From a virus: a DNA stretch of 64,000 bases. The DNA is taken from IMG/VR virus record IMGVR_UViG_3300036817_000176, positions 1 through 64,000 of that record, one strand, 5' to 3'. The notes below the pieces were generated by a model that was given only the letters and a program-made list of their open reading frames with translations, was not told where the DNA came from and ran no database searches. Both the position numbers and the translations under genes were made by a program. This document shows, one piece after another, positions 30,194 to 38,932 of this stretch; positions within the stretch are counted from its first letter, which is position 1; each line of letters opens with the position of its first letter.

Positions 30194-31431
30194 TGCCGGT
30201 AGCCTTTGAGCAGGACAGGAGCGGCCGCTATCTCACTGAGGGGCTGGGACACCGTGACTTCATGCGCGTGTTCCGGGCTATCTACCAGGAGAACAACACG
30301 AAGCGCCGCCGGGCGCAGCGCACGCTTACCCCGGGGATCCTGAGCCGTGGCCAGCGTAACAGCGTGCAGGACCTGGTGCGGCTCGGGCGCAAGAAAGACG
30401 GTACCGAGTTTACCCAGGAGGATCTGGCGCGTTTCGCCAGGATGCGCAAGAGCTTCAAAAAGCGGGCTGGTGGCCATACCGGCGTAACGTATCTTGAGGT
30501 GGCCGCCCGATCGGCAAAAACCCGCATTGACCGCGCCAGTAACCGTTCAAATGACCGGCGCGGGATCAGTAAGGCGGCGCTGGTGGCCCTGCGTGTCAAC
30601 GTCGCAACCATCCGCGTTAAGGCCTCCGCCGCGTCGGTTCACCAGGAGCACCGCGTCAGGCTGCGTCTCGAGGAGTGGGACGACTGCATGGCCGAGGCCG
30701 AGGGCACGCCGCGTAGCTACGAGCTGGCCGCCAAACGGGCGTGCGCGGGCCGGATGTCGATCGCCTGTGATTGTGGCGATCACCAGTACCGCTACCGCTA
30801 CATGGCCACGCTGGGCAACTACTGTCTGGCGCCACCCAAAGAGCTCGCTTTCCCGAAGGTCACCAACCCCGAACTGACCGGTCTGGCGTGTAAGCACGTC
30901 ATTAAGGCCATGACCATGATGCAGTCCCCGGTCTGGCAAAAGTCACTCGGGCGCCAGATGGCCGACCAGGCACGCCGCAGCGGCTACGGTGACGACAAGC
31001 GCACCGAGAAGGTATTCACCGGCGAGGAAGAAAAGGCCCTCGCCCGCAACAAAACCACCAGCGTCGATAGCGACAAGATTAAGGCCGCCTGGGAGGACTA
31101 TCAGGCCCGTCAGGAGGCCGCCCGCGGCAAGCTCAAGTCCAGCCGCGCCAAAATCGAAGAGCTGCGCACGCAGGCCACTAAGGCCCGTCGCGTGATCACC
31201 AAAGCCCGCACCGGCGCCCGCAAAGCCCGGGAAGAGGCCCGCAAGCTAACCGCAGAGAATGACGCCCTGAAGAAACAGGCCGCCCAGCTGCTGCGCGACC
31301 GGCTGAAGATCCAGTTTGAGGCCTTCTCGGATGCGTTCACCCTGGCTGGCCTGCCGAAAGGTAAGGCGCTTGAGGCCTTTGCCAAGCAACAGAAGATGCC
31401 GCTCGACAAGCTCAAGGAGGCACTGAAATGA
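30193..31431 (+). CDS. Structural-region protein with SWIM-like zinc site and coiled coil
   Basis: 412 residues. Residues 1-170 are basic with helical turns. CDCGDHQYRYRYM (near 197) and CKHVIKAM (near 238) give a CxC...CxH set resembling a SWIM zinc finger. Residues about 300-390 form a Lys/Ala/Glu-rich coiled coil, and a final helix ends the protein. It lies in the baseplate gene run with stop-start overlaps. It could be a virion protein that binds DNA or a baseplate chaperone; the role is unknown. Confidence 0.55.
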   Translation: MPVAFEQDRSGRYLTEGLGHRDFMRVFRAIYQENNTKRRRAQRTLTPGILSRGQRNSVQDLVRLGRKKDGTEFTQEDLARFARMRKSFKKRAGGHTGVTYLEVAARSAKTRIDRASNRSNDRRGISKAALVALRVNVATIRVKASAASVHQEHRVRLRLEEWDDCMAEAEGTPRSYELAAKRACAGRMSIACDCGDHQYRYRYMATLGNYCLAPPKELAFPKVTNPELTGLACKHVIKAMTMMQSPVWQKSLGRQMADQARRSGYGDDKRTEKVFTGEEEKALARNKTTSVDSDKIKAAWEDYQARQEAARGKLKSSRAKIEELRTQATKARRVITKARTGARKAREEARKLTAENDALKKQAAQLLRDRLKIQFEAFSDAFTLAGLPKGKALEAFAKQQKMPLDKLKEALK

Positions 31432-31964
31432 GCACACCTACCCTGAACCGCGCCCGTAACCGGGGGCATAGTCCGCTCAATGACCTGATGCGTGATGACT
31501 GGCGACGGCTGGTGGAGAACCACCCCGACGGCTTCGACGTGCTGATCTACGTTCCTGGCGTGGCCACCGTGGCCGCCGAGGGCGATGAAGAGGCGTTGTT
31601 CGGTTCGCTGGACCGCCACCAGCAGGCGGTGACCTATCAGGACCCTGTGGTGATCTCCGCGCTGGCTGCAGCGCAGGATGACCCGCTTTTTTCGTCCATG
31701 TGGGATGACCCTGAATCACTCGGTACCGGTGACGCGGATACGCTGAGGCTGCTGCTGTCGGTCGGCGTGGCCCCGCTGGGGTCAATTGTTGAGTTTGAAG
31801 AGGAGATCGCCAGCGGCCAGAACCGGCGCGTCTGGTGGTACGTCCATCATGTTGAGGCGGTCGGTACCGCGGCCATCGGCGCACTGCATACCTGTATCCC
31901 GTGCGGGGATCTGGAGCAGGCACGCGCTACCGCCACGCAGGTATTAACAGGAGAGACTGAATGA
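31428..31964 (+). CDS. Hypothetical protein in tail gene cluster
   Basis: 178 residues. Starts with basic residues, then EN-HPDGFDVLIYVPG and a C-terminal VWWYVHHVEAVG strand. Coupled to its neighbours by ATGA overlaps. By position a tail or baseplate protein; no domain recognised. Confidence 0.6.
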   Translation: MSTPTLNRARNRGHSPLNDLMRDDWRRLVENHPDGFDVLIYVPGVATVAAEGDEEALFGSLDRHQQAVTYQDPVVISALAAAQDDPLFSSMWDDPESLGTGDADTLRLLLSVGVAPLGSIVEFEEEIASGQNRRVWWYVHHVEAVGTAAIGALHTCIPCGDLEQARATATQVLTGETE

Positions 31965-32269
31965 CGAAGCCACGCAAGATCTACATCGCCGGGCCTATGA
32001 CCGGCATCGAGGACTACAACCGTGCCGCGTTCGATGGCTACGAAATTGAGCTGGTAGCCCAGGGGCTGGGACATATCGTCCTGAACCCGGCCGTTCATCC
32101 GGACGGGCTCGAGCACCACGAATACATGCAGCTGTGCCGTCCTATGGTGGAGGTGGCTGATGAAATTCACCTGCTGCCGGGCTGGGAGCGCAGCAAGGGC
32201 GCCATGATGGAATACGGCTGGGCGCTGGCCGGGGGCAAATCCATTCACTACGTGGGAGAGAACCTGTGA
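31961..32269 (+). CDS. DUF4406 (deoxyribosyltransferase-like) protein
   Basis: 102 residues. IYIAGPMTGIEDYN at the start, VLNPAVHPDGLEHHEYM in the middle and LLPGWERSKGAMMEYGWA at the end are the DUF4406 signature, a Rossmann-like relative of nucleoside 2-deoxyribosyltransferases. Common as a small enzyme in phages; the substrate is unproven. Its place among tail genes is unusual and suggests insertion. Confidence 0.85.
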   Translation: MTKPRKIYIAGPMTGIEDYNRAAFDGYEIELVAQGLGHIVLNPAVHPDGLEHHEYMQLCRPMVEVADEIHLLPGWERSKGAMMEYGWALAGGKSIHYVGENL

Positions 32270-33036
32270 GCGGGGATTCACCAATACTGAGCTGGTCCGA
32301 GGTCATTCGGACCACCATCGAGGAGCGTGAAGTCAGTTCGCTCGATGGCGTTGATCGTGGCTTCGGTAACATGCTGGTGGCGGCCCTGCGTGGGCTGACT
32401 GTCTCGCGTCCCGGCTCGGCCTTTGACGATGTACGGGCGTTTCTGGCCAGACCGCCTGCAGAGCAGATCATTAAATCCCCTTACAGCGACCCGCGCACGT
32501 TCATGAAGGCATTGCGGGCGGCCGGTCGGGGGCGTGCGAGTGAAACGAAGCTCGGGGAGATCGTCAACAAGAGCGCGCTGCCAATCATCATGTTTCAGCG
32601 TGACCTCGCGCATTCGGTGTACGAGGGCGATCGCTACGCGCCGGTGCGGGACTGGGACCAGCTGGGCTTTAACGACGGCTCATCGGCCACGATTAACCAG
32701 TATCACCTGGCCACCAGCTACCGGCTGGCCATTCTGGCATGGGATCTGGAGTCGCTGGACGTGCTGTCTACTGCGCTGGGGTCATGGTTCCGTATCCATG
32801 CGCGCCGGTTCGGCTTCAACGTCCACCTGTACAACACCCCTATCGGCGCCTTTGCGGACGTGGTGACCAAAACGGTCCTCTGGGAGGACGTAAGCCCGGG
32901 TGCGGAGACGGACCGCCTGATGGGGCTGGCCTGTACCATTGAAGTGATTGCCGAGGCGTATGAGGCGCAGGGCACCACGGAAATGACGGCCAACTATGTC
33001 CTGATGGAGCCTCAAGCGCTGTACGGGGGTGAGTAA
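32266..33036 (+). CDS. Tail/baseplate protein, unknown
   Basis: 256 residues, GTG start with GGGAGAGA upstream and GTGA coupling. Regular mixed alpha/beta sequence with NKSALPIIMFQRDLAHSV and INQYHLATSYRLAIL. Directly precedes the hub, spike and PAAR genes, so a baseplate or tail-completion role is likely by position. Confidence 0.55.
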   Translation: MSGDSPILSWSEVIRTTIEEREVSSLDGVDRGFGNMLVAALRGLTVSRPGSAFDDVRAFLARPPAEQIIKSPYSDPRTFMKALRAAGRGRASETKLGEIVNKSALPIIMFQRDLAHSVYEGDRYAPVRDWDQLGFNDGSSATINQYHLATSYRLAILAWDLESLDVLSTALGSWFRIHARRFGFNVHLYNTPIGAFADVVTKTVLWEDVSPGAETDRLMGLACTIEVIAEAYEAQGTTEMTANYVLMEPQALYGGE

Positions 33037-34025
33037 TGGCCGGACGTAAGCCACAACAACGCTTTTTCCAGCAGCTGATGATTAACGGCAAGGAAGCGCC
33101 CATTTTCAGCATTGTGAGCGGGACCTACATCGAGGCGATGTCCCTCGACGGGCCCCAGCTGATCCTGAACATCAACGATCTGGACGGCAACCTGCGCGAC
33201 ACCATGGGGCTGGTGAGCGGGGCGAAGCTCGAGCTCATCATGGGCGACGTGAGCGGGCGCGGGGAGGCGTACTTCCGCACCGCGTTTAAGGTGGTATCCA
33301 TCAAGCCTGACGGGCGCCGGTTGCGGGTGGAAGCGATCGAGGCCACGGTCTACCAGCACAAACACCCCGCACCTGCAGGAACGTTCTTTATCGACCGGCG
33401 TGTGAAAGAGGTGCTGATGACCCTGTTCCAGGGCTACACCATCAACACCACGTTCACCAGCAAGGTGAACTATCACATCAACATGGGCGGTTCGGCGATC
33501 GCCATGCTCGAGAAGATGGCACGCGACCTGGGAGCGGCTATCTGGGTGGCGCGTAATACCGTCTACTGCCTGCCGCGGGATCAGCTCGGTACCCGGGAGA
33601 AAGATTTTCCGGTGCTGGAGTATCAGGCGCAGAAGAGCCAGCACCCCATTCAGGCCTTCAAGCCACTGTATAACAACCCGGCGGCCGCGCGTTCCGTCCA
33701 GCGTAATTACATGTCATGGGATACGGTCGGCGGGCTGATGGCCAGCCCGGTTAACCCGACAGCCCCGCGCCAGTTCGTGGCGGGTGCCACGCTCGATGAG
33801 CTGGACAAAATGGGCGCCTGCACCGTACCGGCAATGACGTGCGATATGCCCGGCAACGGCTCCTATACGGCCGGGATGACGGTCGGGGTGCGCTTACACC
33901 GTCTGAACCGGGAGGCAGTGCTGGACGAATCTCTGCCGCCTAAGCAGGTGATCATGACCGTGAGCCATATCGACGAAAACAGCGAGTACCGCTGCAAACT
34001 GACAACAGGAGCGTACCAGCTATGA
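33036..34025 (+). CDS. Baseplate hub protein (gp27/gpD-like)
   Basis: 329 residues. The phage late control D / gp27 pattern is seen: an opening beta barrel (LILNINDLDGNL, KLELIMGDV, AYFRTAFKVVSI), then FIDRRVKEVLMTLFQGYTIN and LEKMARDLGAAIWVARNTVY, where the long helix and GxxxW/xxR strand form the second hub domain. It is followed immediately by the spike and tip genes as expected. It forms the trimeric hub that holds the spike. Confidence 0.7.
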   Translation: MAGRKPQQRFFQQLMINGKEAPIFSIVSGTYIEAMSLDGPQLILNINDLDGNLRDTMGLVSGAKLELIMGDVSGRGEAYFRTAFKVVSIKPDGRRLRVEAIEATVYQHKHPAPAGTFFIDRRVKEVLMTLFQGYTINTTFTSKVNYHINMGGSAIAMLEKMARDLGAAIWVARNTVYCLPRDQLGTREKDFPVLEYQAQKSQHPIQAFKPLYNNPAAARSVQRNYMSWDTVGGLMASPVNPTAPRQFVAGATLDELDKMGACTVPAMTCDMPGNGSYTAGMTVGVRLHRLNREAVLDESLPPKQVIMTVSHIDENSEYRCKLTTGAYQL

Positions 34026-34699
34026 GCATGGACAAGACAATGCTGGGATCGTGGCGGGCGAAGGTGGTGAGCGTGGAGCACCCGCAGAAGCTCTACAAGG
34101 CGCAGATCCAGGTGCTGGGCCTGTGGGAGGAACTGGGGCCGGGCGAGCTGCCGTGGGCGGAGTACCGTTTCCCGCTGGGTACCCGGCCCAACAGTGGCGG
34201 CACCATCCCCTGCGAGGTGGGCGATCTGGTGTGGGTCGAGTTCGACCAGGGGGATAGCCGCTGCCCTATCATCACCGGCGCGTGCCATTACGCCCCGGGC
34301 GGCGTGCTGAACCTGCCGCACGAGGCGTTTGGCGGTCCCGAGGCCTACCAGCACAAGCGCACCGACGATGAGCCAAAACCGGAAGCGGCGGCCTACCATG
34401 CTAACCTTGCGTTCACCCTGCACAACATCCTCATCGAACTGACGAAGGAAAGCGCGCTGCGCTTCACCCACAAGCCCACCGGCTCGGCCGTCGAACTGAC
34501 CAGAGAGGGGGATATATTGCTCCACGGCGAGAAGAACATAACCCAGACGGCCGCGGAGAAATGGAAAGTTTTCGTCGTGGGCAATATCGAGCTGCAGACG
34601 AAGGGGGATTACACCGTGAAAGCCGACGGCAAGATGTCGTTTGAGGCGCGCGGGGCTATCTCATTCAAGGGTGCAAGTGCTGACTGGACACTGGGCTGA
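34022..34699 (+). CDS. Baseplate spike protein (gpV/gp5-like)
   Basis: 225 residues. Residues 10-100 fold as the OB domain of spike proteins (AKVVSVEHPQKLYKAQIQVLG ending before the 20-residue limit, then CEVGDLVWVEFDQGD, RCPIITGAC). Residues 130-225 have short alternating strands (ILLHGEKNI, NIELQTKGDYTV, GAISFKG) typical of a trimeric beta helix. There is no lysozyme insert. It punctures the outer membrane with the PAAR tip. Confidence 0.75.
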   Translation: MSMDKTMLGSWRAKVVSVEHPQKLYKAQIQVLGLWEELGPGELPWAEYRFPLGTRPNSGGTIPCEVGDLVWVEFDQGDSRCPIITGACHYAPGGVLNLPHEAFGGPEAYQHKRTDDEPKPEAAAYHANLAFTLHNILIELTKESALRFTHKPTGSAVELTREGDILLHGEKNITQTAAEKWKVFVVGNIELQTKGDYTVKADGKMSFEARGAISFKGASADWTLG

Positions 34700-34983
34700 T
34701 GGCAGAAATCGCGTTAGAAGGATCGATGTGTTCCGGACACGACGGCTACCCGCCGCGGCCCTCGGTGGAGGGTGCGCCCCTGTTCACGGTTAACGGCGTG
34801 CCGGTTCACTGTGATGGGATGGTCTGGGCCATGCACGCCAAGCCTAATCACCCGCCGCATAGCGGGGTGGGCATTGGCTCAAAGAATTTCACCATCAACG
34901 GCGCTAAGGTCTGCGTCGTCGGTGATTCTGTGTCCTGTGGGTCGGTGATCATCACCGGCGACGGGACTTTTCAAATCCTGTAG
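34699..34983 (+). CDS. PAAR-like spike tip protein
   Basis: 94 residues. CSGHDGYPPRP, then VHCDGMVWAMHAKPNHPP supply Cys and His residues for a tip zinc or iron, and short strands with Gly turns (GSKNFTINGAKVCVVGDS, CGSVIITGDGTF) make the pyramidal PAAR fold. It caps the spike. Immediately follows the spike gene. Confidence 0.8.
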   Translation: MAEIALEGSMCSGHDGYPPRPSVEGAPLFTVNGVPVHCDGMVWAMHAKPNHPPHSGVGIGSKNFTINGAKVCVVGDSVSCGSVIITGDGTFQIL

Positions 34984-34993
34984 GGGAAAAAAA

Positions 34994-35383
34994 ATGGGCT
35001 TACTGTCTAGTTTAGGTTTTGGTAAGGCGGCCACCAATGCCGCAGAGGGGGTGATCTCCGCCATTGGCGAAGCGGGCGACCGGCTTTTCACGTCGGATGC
35101 TGAGCGCGCGCAGTGGGCGGTTATCATGAAGAAGGTGGAGCAGGAGCCGCAGATCATGCAGGCGATGATTACGGCCATGAATACCGCTAACGGGAGCTGG
35201 TTCGTTGCCTCGGCGCGTTCCGCCGTGCTGTATCTCATGGGGCTGTCTGTGTTCTACGGGGTGGTGATCCGCGATCTGGTGGTGCTGGCGCTGGGCATCA
35301 AGCCTGAAGACATTCCGCCGATGCCGGTTGAATCTGGCGTGTTACTGCGCTATATCGGTTCACTGCTGGGTATTAACGGCTAA
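34994..35383 (+). CDS. 3TM-type holin-like protein
   Basis: 129 residues. GA-rich helix at the start, then an amphipathic middle (EQEPQIMQAMITAMNTANG) and hydrophobic spans RSAVLYLMGLSVFYGVVI and LVVLALG, ending with LLRYIGSLLGING. This matches the 3TM holin (GTA holin-like) family. A second holin candidate, LydA-like, lies at 57993. Its position inside the tail cluster is odd; it may serve release or be a membrane-attached tail factor. Confidence 0.65.
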   Translation: MGLLSSLGFGKAATNAAEGVISAIGEAGDRLFTSDAERAQWAVIMKKVEQEPQIMQAMITAMNTANGSWFVASARSAVLYLMGLSVFYGVVIRDLVVLALGIKPEDIPPMPVESGVLLRYIGSLLGING

Positions 35384-35426
35384 CCAACCCCTTCCCCGTT
35401 TCCGGCCGCCCAATCCGGAGACAAAG

Positions 35427-35789
35427 ATGAGCTTTAATTTTGAACAAGTCGCGCGTATCGCCTATCTGGCCATTAAGGCCCTGGCTGAAGCAAGTGGCGA
35501 CCTGAACACACCCGACTGGGACGATGCCCCAGAGAAAGATCGCCTCCGTGCAATCAACGGCGTCACCATGTACGTGGCCAACCCGCATAGCGGCCCGGAA
35601 GCGACCCACAATCGCTGGATGGCAGAGAAGAAGGCCGACGGCTGGACGCACGGCCCGGAGAAGCGCGAGGTACTGAAAGAGCACCCGCTGCTGGTCCCGT
35701 TTGAGAAGCTGGAGCCCCACCAGCAGATGAAAAACATTATGTTCTGCGACATCGTGGCAAGCCTGCGCCACCTCATCAAAACGTTCTGA
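35427..35789 (+). CDS. RyR-domain protein
   Basis: 120 residues from the ATG at 35427 (the frame is open from 35328). HNRWMAEKKADGWTHGPEKR followed by HPLLVPFEKLEPHQQ is a clear RyR repeat: N-x-W-M-x-x-K-x-x-D-G-W, then H-P-x-L-V-P-[FY]-x-x-L. RyR domains in phages and bacteria are of unproven function; they are thought to sense small ligands such as nucleotides. The gene sits between a holin-like gene and a helical protein in the structural cluster. Confidence 0.75.
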   Translation: MSFNFEQVARIAYLAIKALAEASGDLNTPDWDDAPEKDRLRAINGVTMYVANPHSGPEATHNRWMAEKKADGWTHGPEKREVLKEHPLLVPFEKLEPHQQMKNIMFCDIVASLRHLIKTF

Positions 35790-35801
35790 GGAGGGTAAGC
35801 C

Positions 35802-36587
35802 ATGCTCGATGACGAGAAGACGCAAGCCATCTACCGCGCCCTGAATAACAGCGCCGGACTGTCGTCACCCGCGGCGGCCAAGGTCACGGACACCCTCGAT
35901 AAGGGCGTGGCCATCAAGAACCGGTTCGAGGCCCTGAAGACCCTGCCGCCAGATGCCGTGGCGACACTGCCGGGTGAGGTCGGTATCAAGATCCCACCGG
36001 AGATCCGCGCTGCAGCAGAGAAATTCGGTGACTACCACGACAAGGTGAAGAGCGCCAACGATGCGCTGTCATTGCTCGGCGGGGCCATTGATAAGCGCAT
36101 GGATGACGTGACAAGTAATTTTGCCGTGCTCGGCGTGGCGGCGGGCGTGGCCCAGAAGATGGGCGATGCAAGCGGCGGTTGTGGCCCTCTGGGGTCGGCC
36201 TTCTCGGTCCTGACCTCATCCGGGCGAACCGACATTCTGAAGGGGCTGCTGGAGTCTGCAGAAGGGCCGCTCGGCGAACTGGAAGACCTCGTGAACCGCT
36301 ACCGCGCCAGCATGAGCGGCGTGATAAGCGATGCTGACAAGGATCTGCTGGAGTCCCTGAACACCATGATGGATGCCATCAAGGACCAGATCGAGGCGGC
36401 GACTGCAGCGCTGCAGCTGCTGGTGGATGAGGCAGAAGAAATGTTTGACCACCTGAAGAACAAATTTAACGTGGCGGTGCAGTCCTCCATTCTGGGCTCC
36501 ATCATCCATAACCCGTGCCTGCGTGATATCGCTGATTCCGTGATGCCGGACAACGTTAAACAGGTAATTGACGGCTTCGGCCTCTGA
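35802..36587 (+). CDS. Hypothetical structural-region protein
   Basis: 261 residues, GAGGAG upstream of the ATG. Helical throughout, with GCGPLGSAFSVLTSSGRTD in the middle and a coiled-coil-like DKDLLESLNTMMDAIKDQIE. Last gene before the capsid promoter region. Likely a virion or tail component; no family recognised. Confidence 0.55.
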   Translation: MLDDEKTQAIYRALNNSAGLSSPAAAKVTDTLDKGVAIKNRFEALKTLPPDAVATLPGEVGIKIPPEIRAAAEKFGDYHDKVKSANDALSLLGGAIDKRMDDVTSNFAVLGVAAGVAQKMGDASGGCGPLGSAFSVLTSSGRTDILKGLLESAEGPLGELEDLVNRYRASMSGVISDADKDLLESLNTMMDAIKDQIEAATAALQLLVDEAEEMFDHLKNKFNVAVQSSILGSIIHNPCLRDIADSVMPDNVKQVIDGFGL

Positions 36588-36622
36588 CCGGTTCCCCCAC
36601 TCATTCGTCCAATATAGGCGCA

Positions 36623-36653
36623 TTGACACCCGAGAAAAGAAATCCGCTATGAT
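36623..36653 (+). promoter_or_regulatory. Sigma-70-like promoter before the capsid gene
   Basis: TTGACA (36623-36628), 19-bp spacer, TATGAT (36648-36653). The spacer is longer than ideal, so strength may depend on an activator. Predicted start near 36660. Confidence 0.55.
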
Positions 36654-36657
36654 CTGC

Positions 36658-36690
36658 GTGCTCTAACATCCTAACCCGATTTTAGAGCAC
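36658..36690 (+). promoter_or_regulatory. ACATCCTAA motif in a hairpin before the capsid gene, site 5
   Basis: GTGCTCTAA pairs perfectly with TTAGAGCAC. The motif (36666-36674) begins in the last base of the left arm and fills half of the loop. If transcription starts at the sigma-70-like promoter, this hairpin is the very 5' end of the capsid mRNA, a position that stabilises messages. Confidence 0.55.
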
Positions 36691-36777
36691 CCCTTCCTTT
36701 GGTTGCCCAGCCAGGAAAACAGTAAGCGGCCCCCGCCGCCCGTTTTCTATCGACCATAAATCCAAGGGAATAAGCCC

Positions 36778-38418
36778 ATGCAAAACATGCAAGCCGTTAA
36801 AGCCCGCGCTGCGCTGATCGAGAACCTGAGCAGCGCGGTCACCAAAGTCTGTATTACCTCTCAACTTGCCGACGGCAAGCTCATCGCCGACTCCAACGCT
36901 CGCATGAGTGCTATTGCTGAAGCTGCAGCTGAGAGCCCGATGTTCGATGCCCTGGGTGATCGTTCTGCCATGGTGGCCACGGCGTGGGCCTCCGCGATCA
37001 ACGGCTATTTCGATTCTTACGATCGTATGCCGTCCAAAGAAATCCTGGCTTCCGCTGCGCAGGCGCTGGCCAACATCACCGTGGATATCGAGGGCGCGAA
37101 AGAAGTGGCGATGCTGGACTCCGTGCGCTCCTCCCTGTCCACCACGGAAGGTATCGAGATCCGTGCGAAACAGGCGGCGCTGATCCTGCCTACCCTGCTG
37201 ATGTGTGCGACCTCTGACGCCGTGACCTACATCCCGGCGCAGGCTAACGAAGCTGAAATTTTCCAGGTTCGTCGCGTGGCTGGCTCCAACTTCGGTGACT
37301 ACGAACAGGGCGACGCGCTGGATAACTCCGCGTATGGCCAGTATTCCAGCCTGAACCAGATTTACGCGTTCCCGTCAGACCAGCAGCCGGATGGCACCAA
37401 AAAAGCCTTTATCTACGATTCGGCCGTTGCCGGTTTTGCGAAGGCCCTTCCGTTCAAGAAAGGCACCGTCAAGCTGTGGCTGGACGGCAAAGTGGTGGCG
37501 ACCGAAGTCGAAGGCCAGACCGGTAAGCTGTACGGCACCACGCTGGTGGGCGGTACCGAAGTCGTTATTAACGGCACCGTGACCCCGAACATTGGCAAGG
37601 TCGAGCTGAACCTCGCCACGGCGCTGAGCGCTGGCCAGCTGATGCTGCTGGAATACGACGTGGACATCGAGAAGAACCCGGACCTGATCCCGGTCATCGC
37701 CAACGATATGCGTTCCTTCAAGCTGCGCCCGCACGAATCTGCGCTGGCCGCTGAGCACACTATCCAGGCGTACTGGACCATGAACCGCGAGTTCGGCATC
37801 GACACCCGCTCCATGCAGATGTCCGACCTGCGTAACTTCCTGGCCTACGAGAAAGACGTGCGTAACCTGCGCAAGATGATCCTGGCTATCTCCAAGAACT
37901 ACACCTTCCCGCTGGCTGTGCCGGAAGGTCAGTATTTCAAAGAGCACTACGAAACCCTCAACAAGCTGCTGCTGCAAATCTCCCAGGATATGCAGGTCAA
38001 GACCGAAGTATCCGGTCTGGTCGGCCTGTATTGCGGCCCGCAGGCATCCGCAGTGATCAAGTCTCTGGGTGCGCCGCACTTCCAGATGGTTGACGGCTAC
38101 CGCCAGGTAAACCGTGTTCACTACGTCGGCCGCCTGTTTGGCCAGTTCAAGATCTACGAAGTGCCGGTGGAAATTGAAGTCATCAAGGGCGTGCCGTCCA
38201 CCAAGCTCGGGACCTTCGACTGCCTGTGCTACGCCCGTGGTGAAGGCCACGCGGAAGCGGGCATTGTCGTTGGTGATGCGGTACCGGCCACCATCTACAA
38301 CCACAACGTTTCTACCGCGCTCAAAGACCGCAACACGATCTGGGAGCTCGCGTACTGCGACATCCACCCGAACGACGGCGGCCGTTACTTCGCGCGCCTG
38401 ACCATGATTCCTGCCTGA
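36778..38418 (+). CDS. Major capsid protein (P1 gp23-like)
   Basis: 546 residues, of the size of P1 gp23. The protein has an N-terminal helical arm, a central variable beta region (about 225-300, rich in Gly and Thr) and a C-terminal HK97-like end (FDCLCYARGEGHAEAG, then DRNTIWELAYCDIHPNDGG). It stands alone behind the strongest-looking promoter of the structural region, with a 36-bp break before the next gene, as expected of the most abundant virion protein. Codon use is strongly biased to preferred codons. Named by size, context and expression signals, not by a search. Confidence 0.65.
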   Translation: MQNMQAVKARAALIENLSSAVTKVCITSQLADGKLIADSNARMSAIAEAAAESPMFDALGDRSAMVATAWASAINGYFDSYDRMPSKEILASAAQALANITVDIEGAKEVAMLDSVRSSLSTTEGIEIRAKQAALILPTLLMCATSDAVTYIPAQANEAEIFQVRRVAGSNFGDYEQGDALDNSAYGQYSSLNQIYAFPSDQQPDGTKKAFIYDSAVAGFAKALPFKKGTVKLWLDGKVVATEVEGQTGKLYGTTLVGGTEVVINGTVTPNIGKVELNLATALSAGQLMLLEYDVDIEKNPDLIPVIANDMRSFKLRPHESALAAEHTIQAYWTMNREFGIDTRSMQMSDLRNFLAYEKDVRNLRKMILAISKNYTFPLAVPEGQYFKEHYETLNKLLLQISQDMQVKTEVSGLVGLYCGPQASAVIKSLGAPHFQMVDGYRQVNRVHYVGRLFGQFKIYEVPVEIEVIKGVPSTKLGTFDCLCYARGEGHAEAGIVVGDAVPATIYNHNVSTALKDRNTIWELAYCDIHPNDGGRYFARLTMIPA

Positions 38419-38462
38419 TAACCCGCGGTGCGGCTTCGGCCGCGCCCTTCTTGAGGGACGTT

Positions 38463-38927
38463 ATGAAACTTATCGTTATCAACTCCACCGGGCGCCACTG
38501 CTATATCGGGCACCTTAACCATCCCGGTATCAGCATTGAGCCTGTTTCCAAGGTCAATGAGCCGCAGCACTTCGACCTGCCGGAAAACCTGGTTGGCTAC
38601 TTTGTTCGCGCCATCAACACCCTGCTGCCGCAGACCACTGTGCTGCAGGGCGAAGAGGCGGAAGCCTTTGCCAGTGCCCTTAACGAACCGACTCCTGACG
38701 TTGAGCCGCTGCCGATCGTGGAGCAGCCGCCAGTCGTTGATCCGGTCGTAGAAGTGCCACCAGCCATCGAGCTGATCCCCGAGCTGCAACCCGTAGTCGA
38801 GCAGACTGCAGAGCTGCCACCAGTTGTTGAGCAGCAGACCACCGAACCGGCCCCTGAAGCTGAACAGCCGCAGGCTCCTGCAGCTGAGAGCAAAAGCAAA
38901 AAATCCACCCGTCAGAAACAGGAGTAA
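38463..38927 (+). CDS. Structural-region protein with Pro/Glu-rich tail
   Basis: 154 residues from the ATG at 38463 (TTG at 38451 possible); GAGGGACG upstream. Residues 1-70 are a compact alpha/beta domain (LIVINSTGRHCYIGHLN), and 75-154 a low-complexity Pro/Val/Glu tail ending in KSKKSTRQKQE. It lies between capsid and sheath, so it may be a head-tail or sheath terminator component. Confidence 0.55.
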   Translation: MKLIVINSTGRHCYIGHLNHPGISIEPVSKVNEPQHFDLPENLVGYFVRAINTLLPQTTVLQGEEAEAFASALNEPTPDVEPLPIVEQPPVVDPVVEVPPAIELIPELQPVVEQTAELPPVVEQQTTEPAPEAEQPQAPAAESKSKKSTRQKQE

Positions 38928-38932
38928 GCCGT

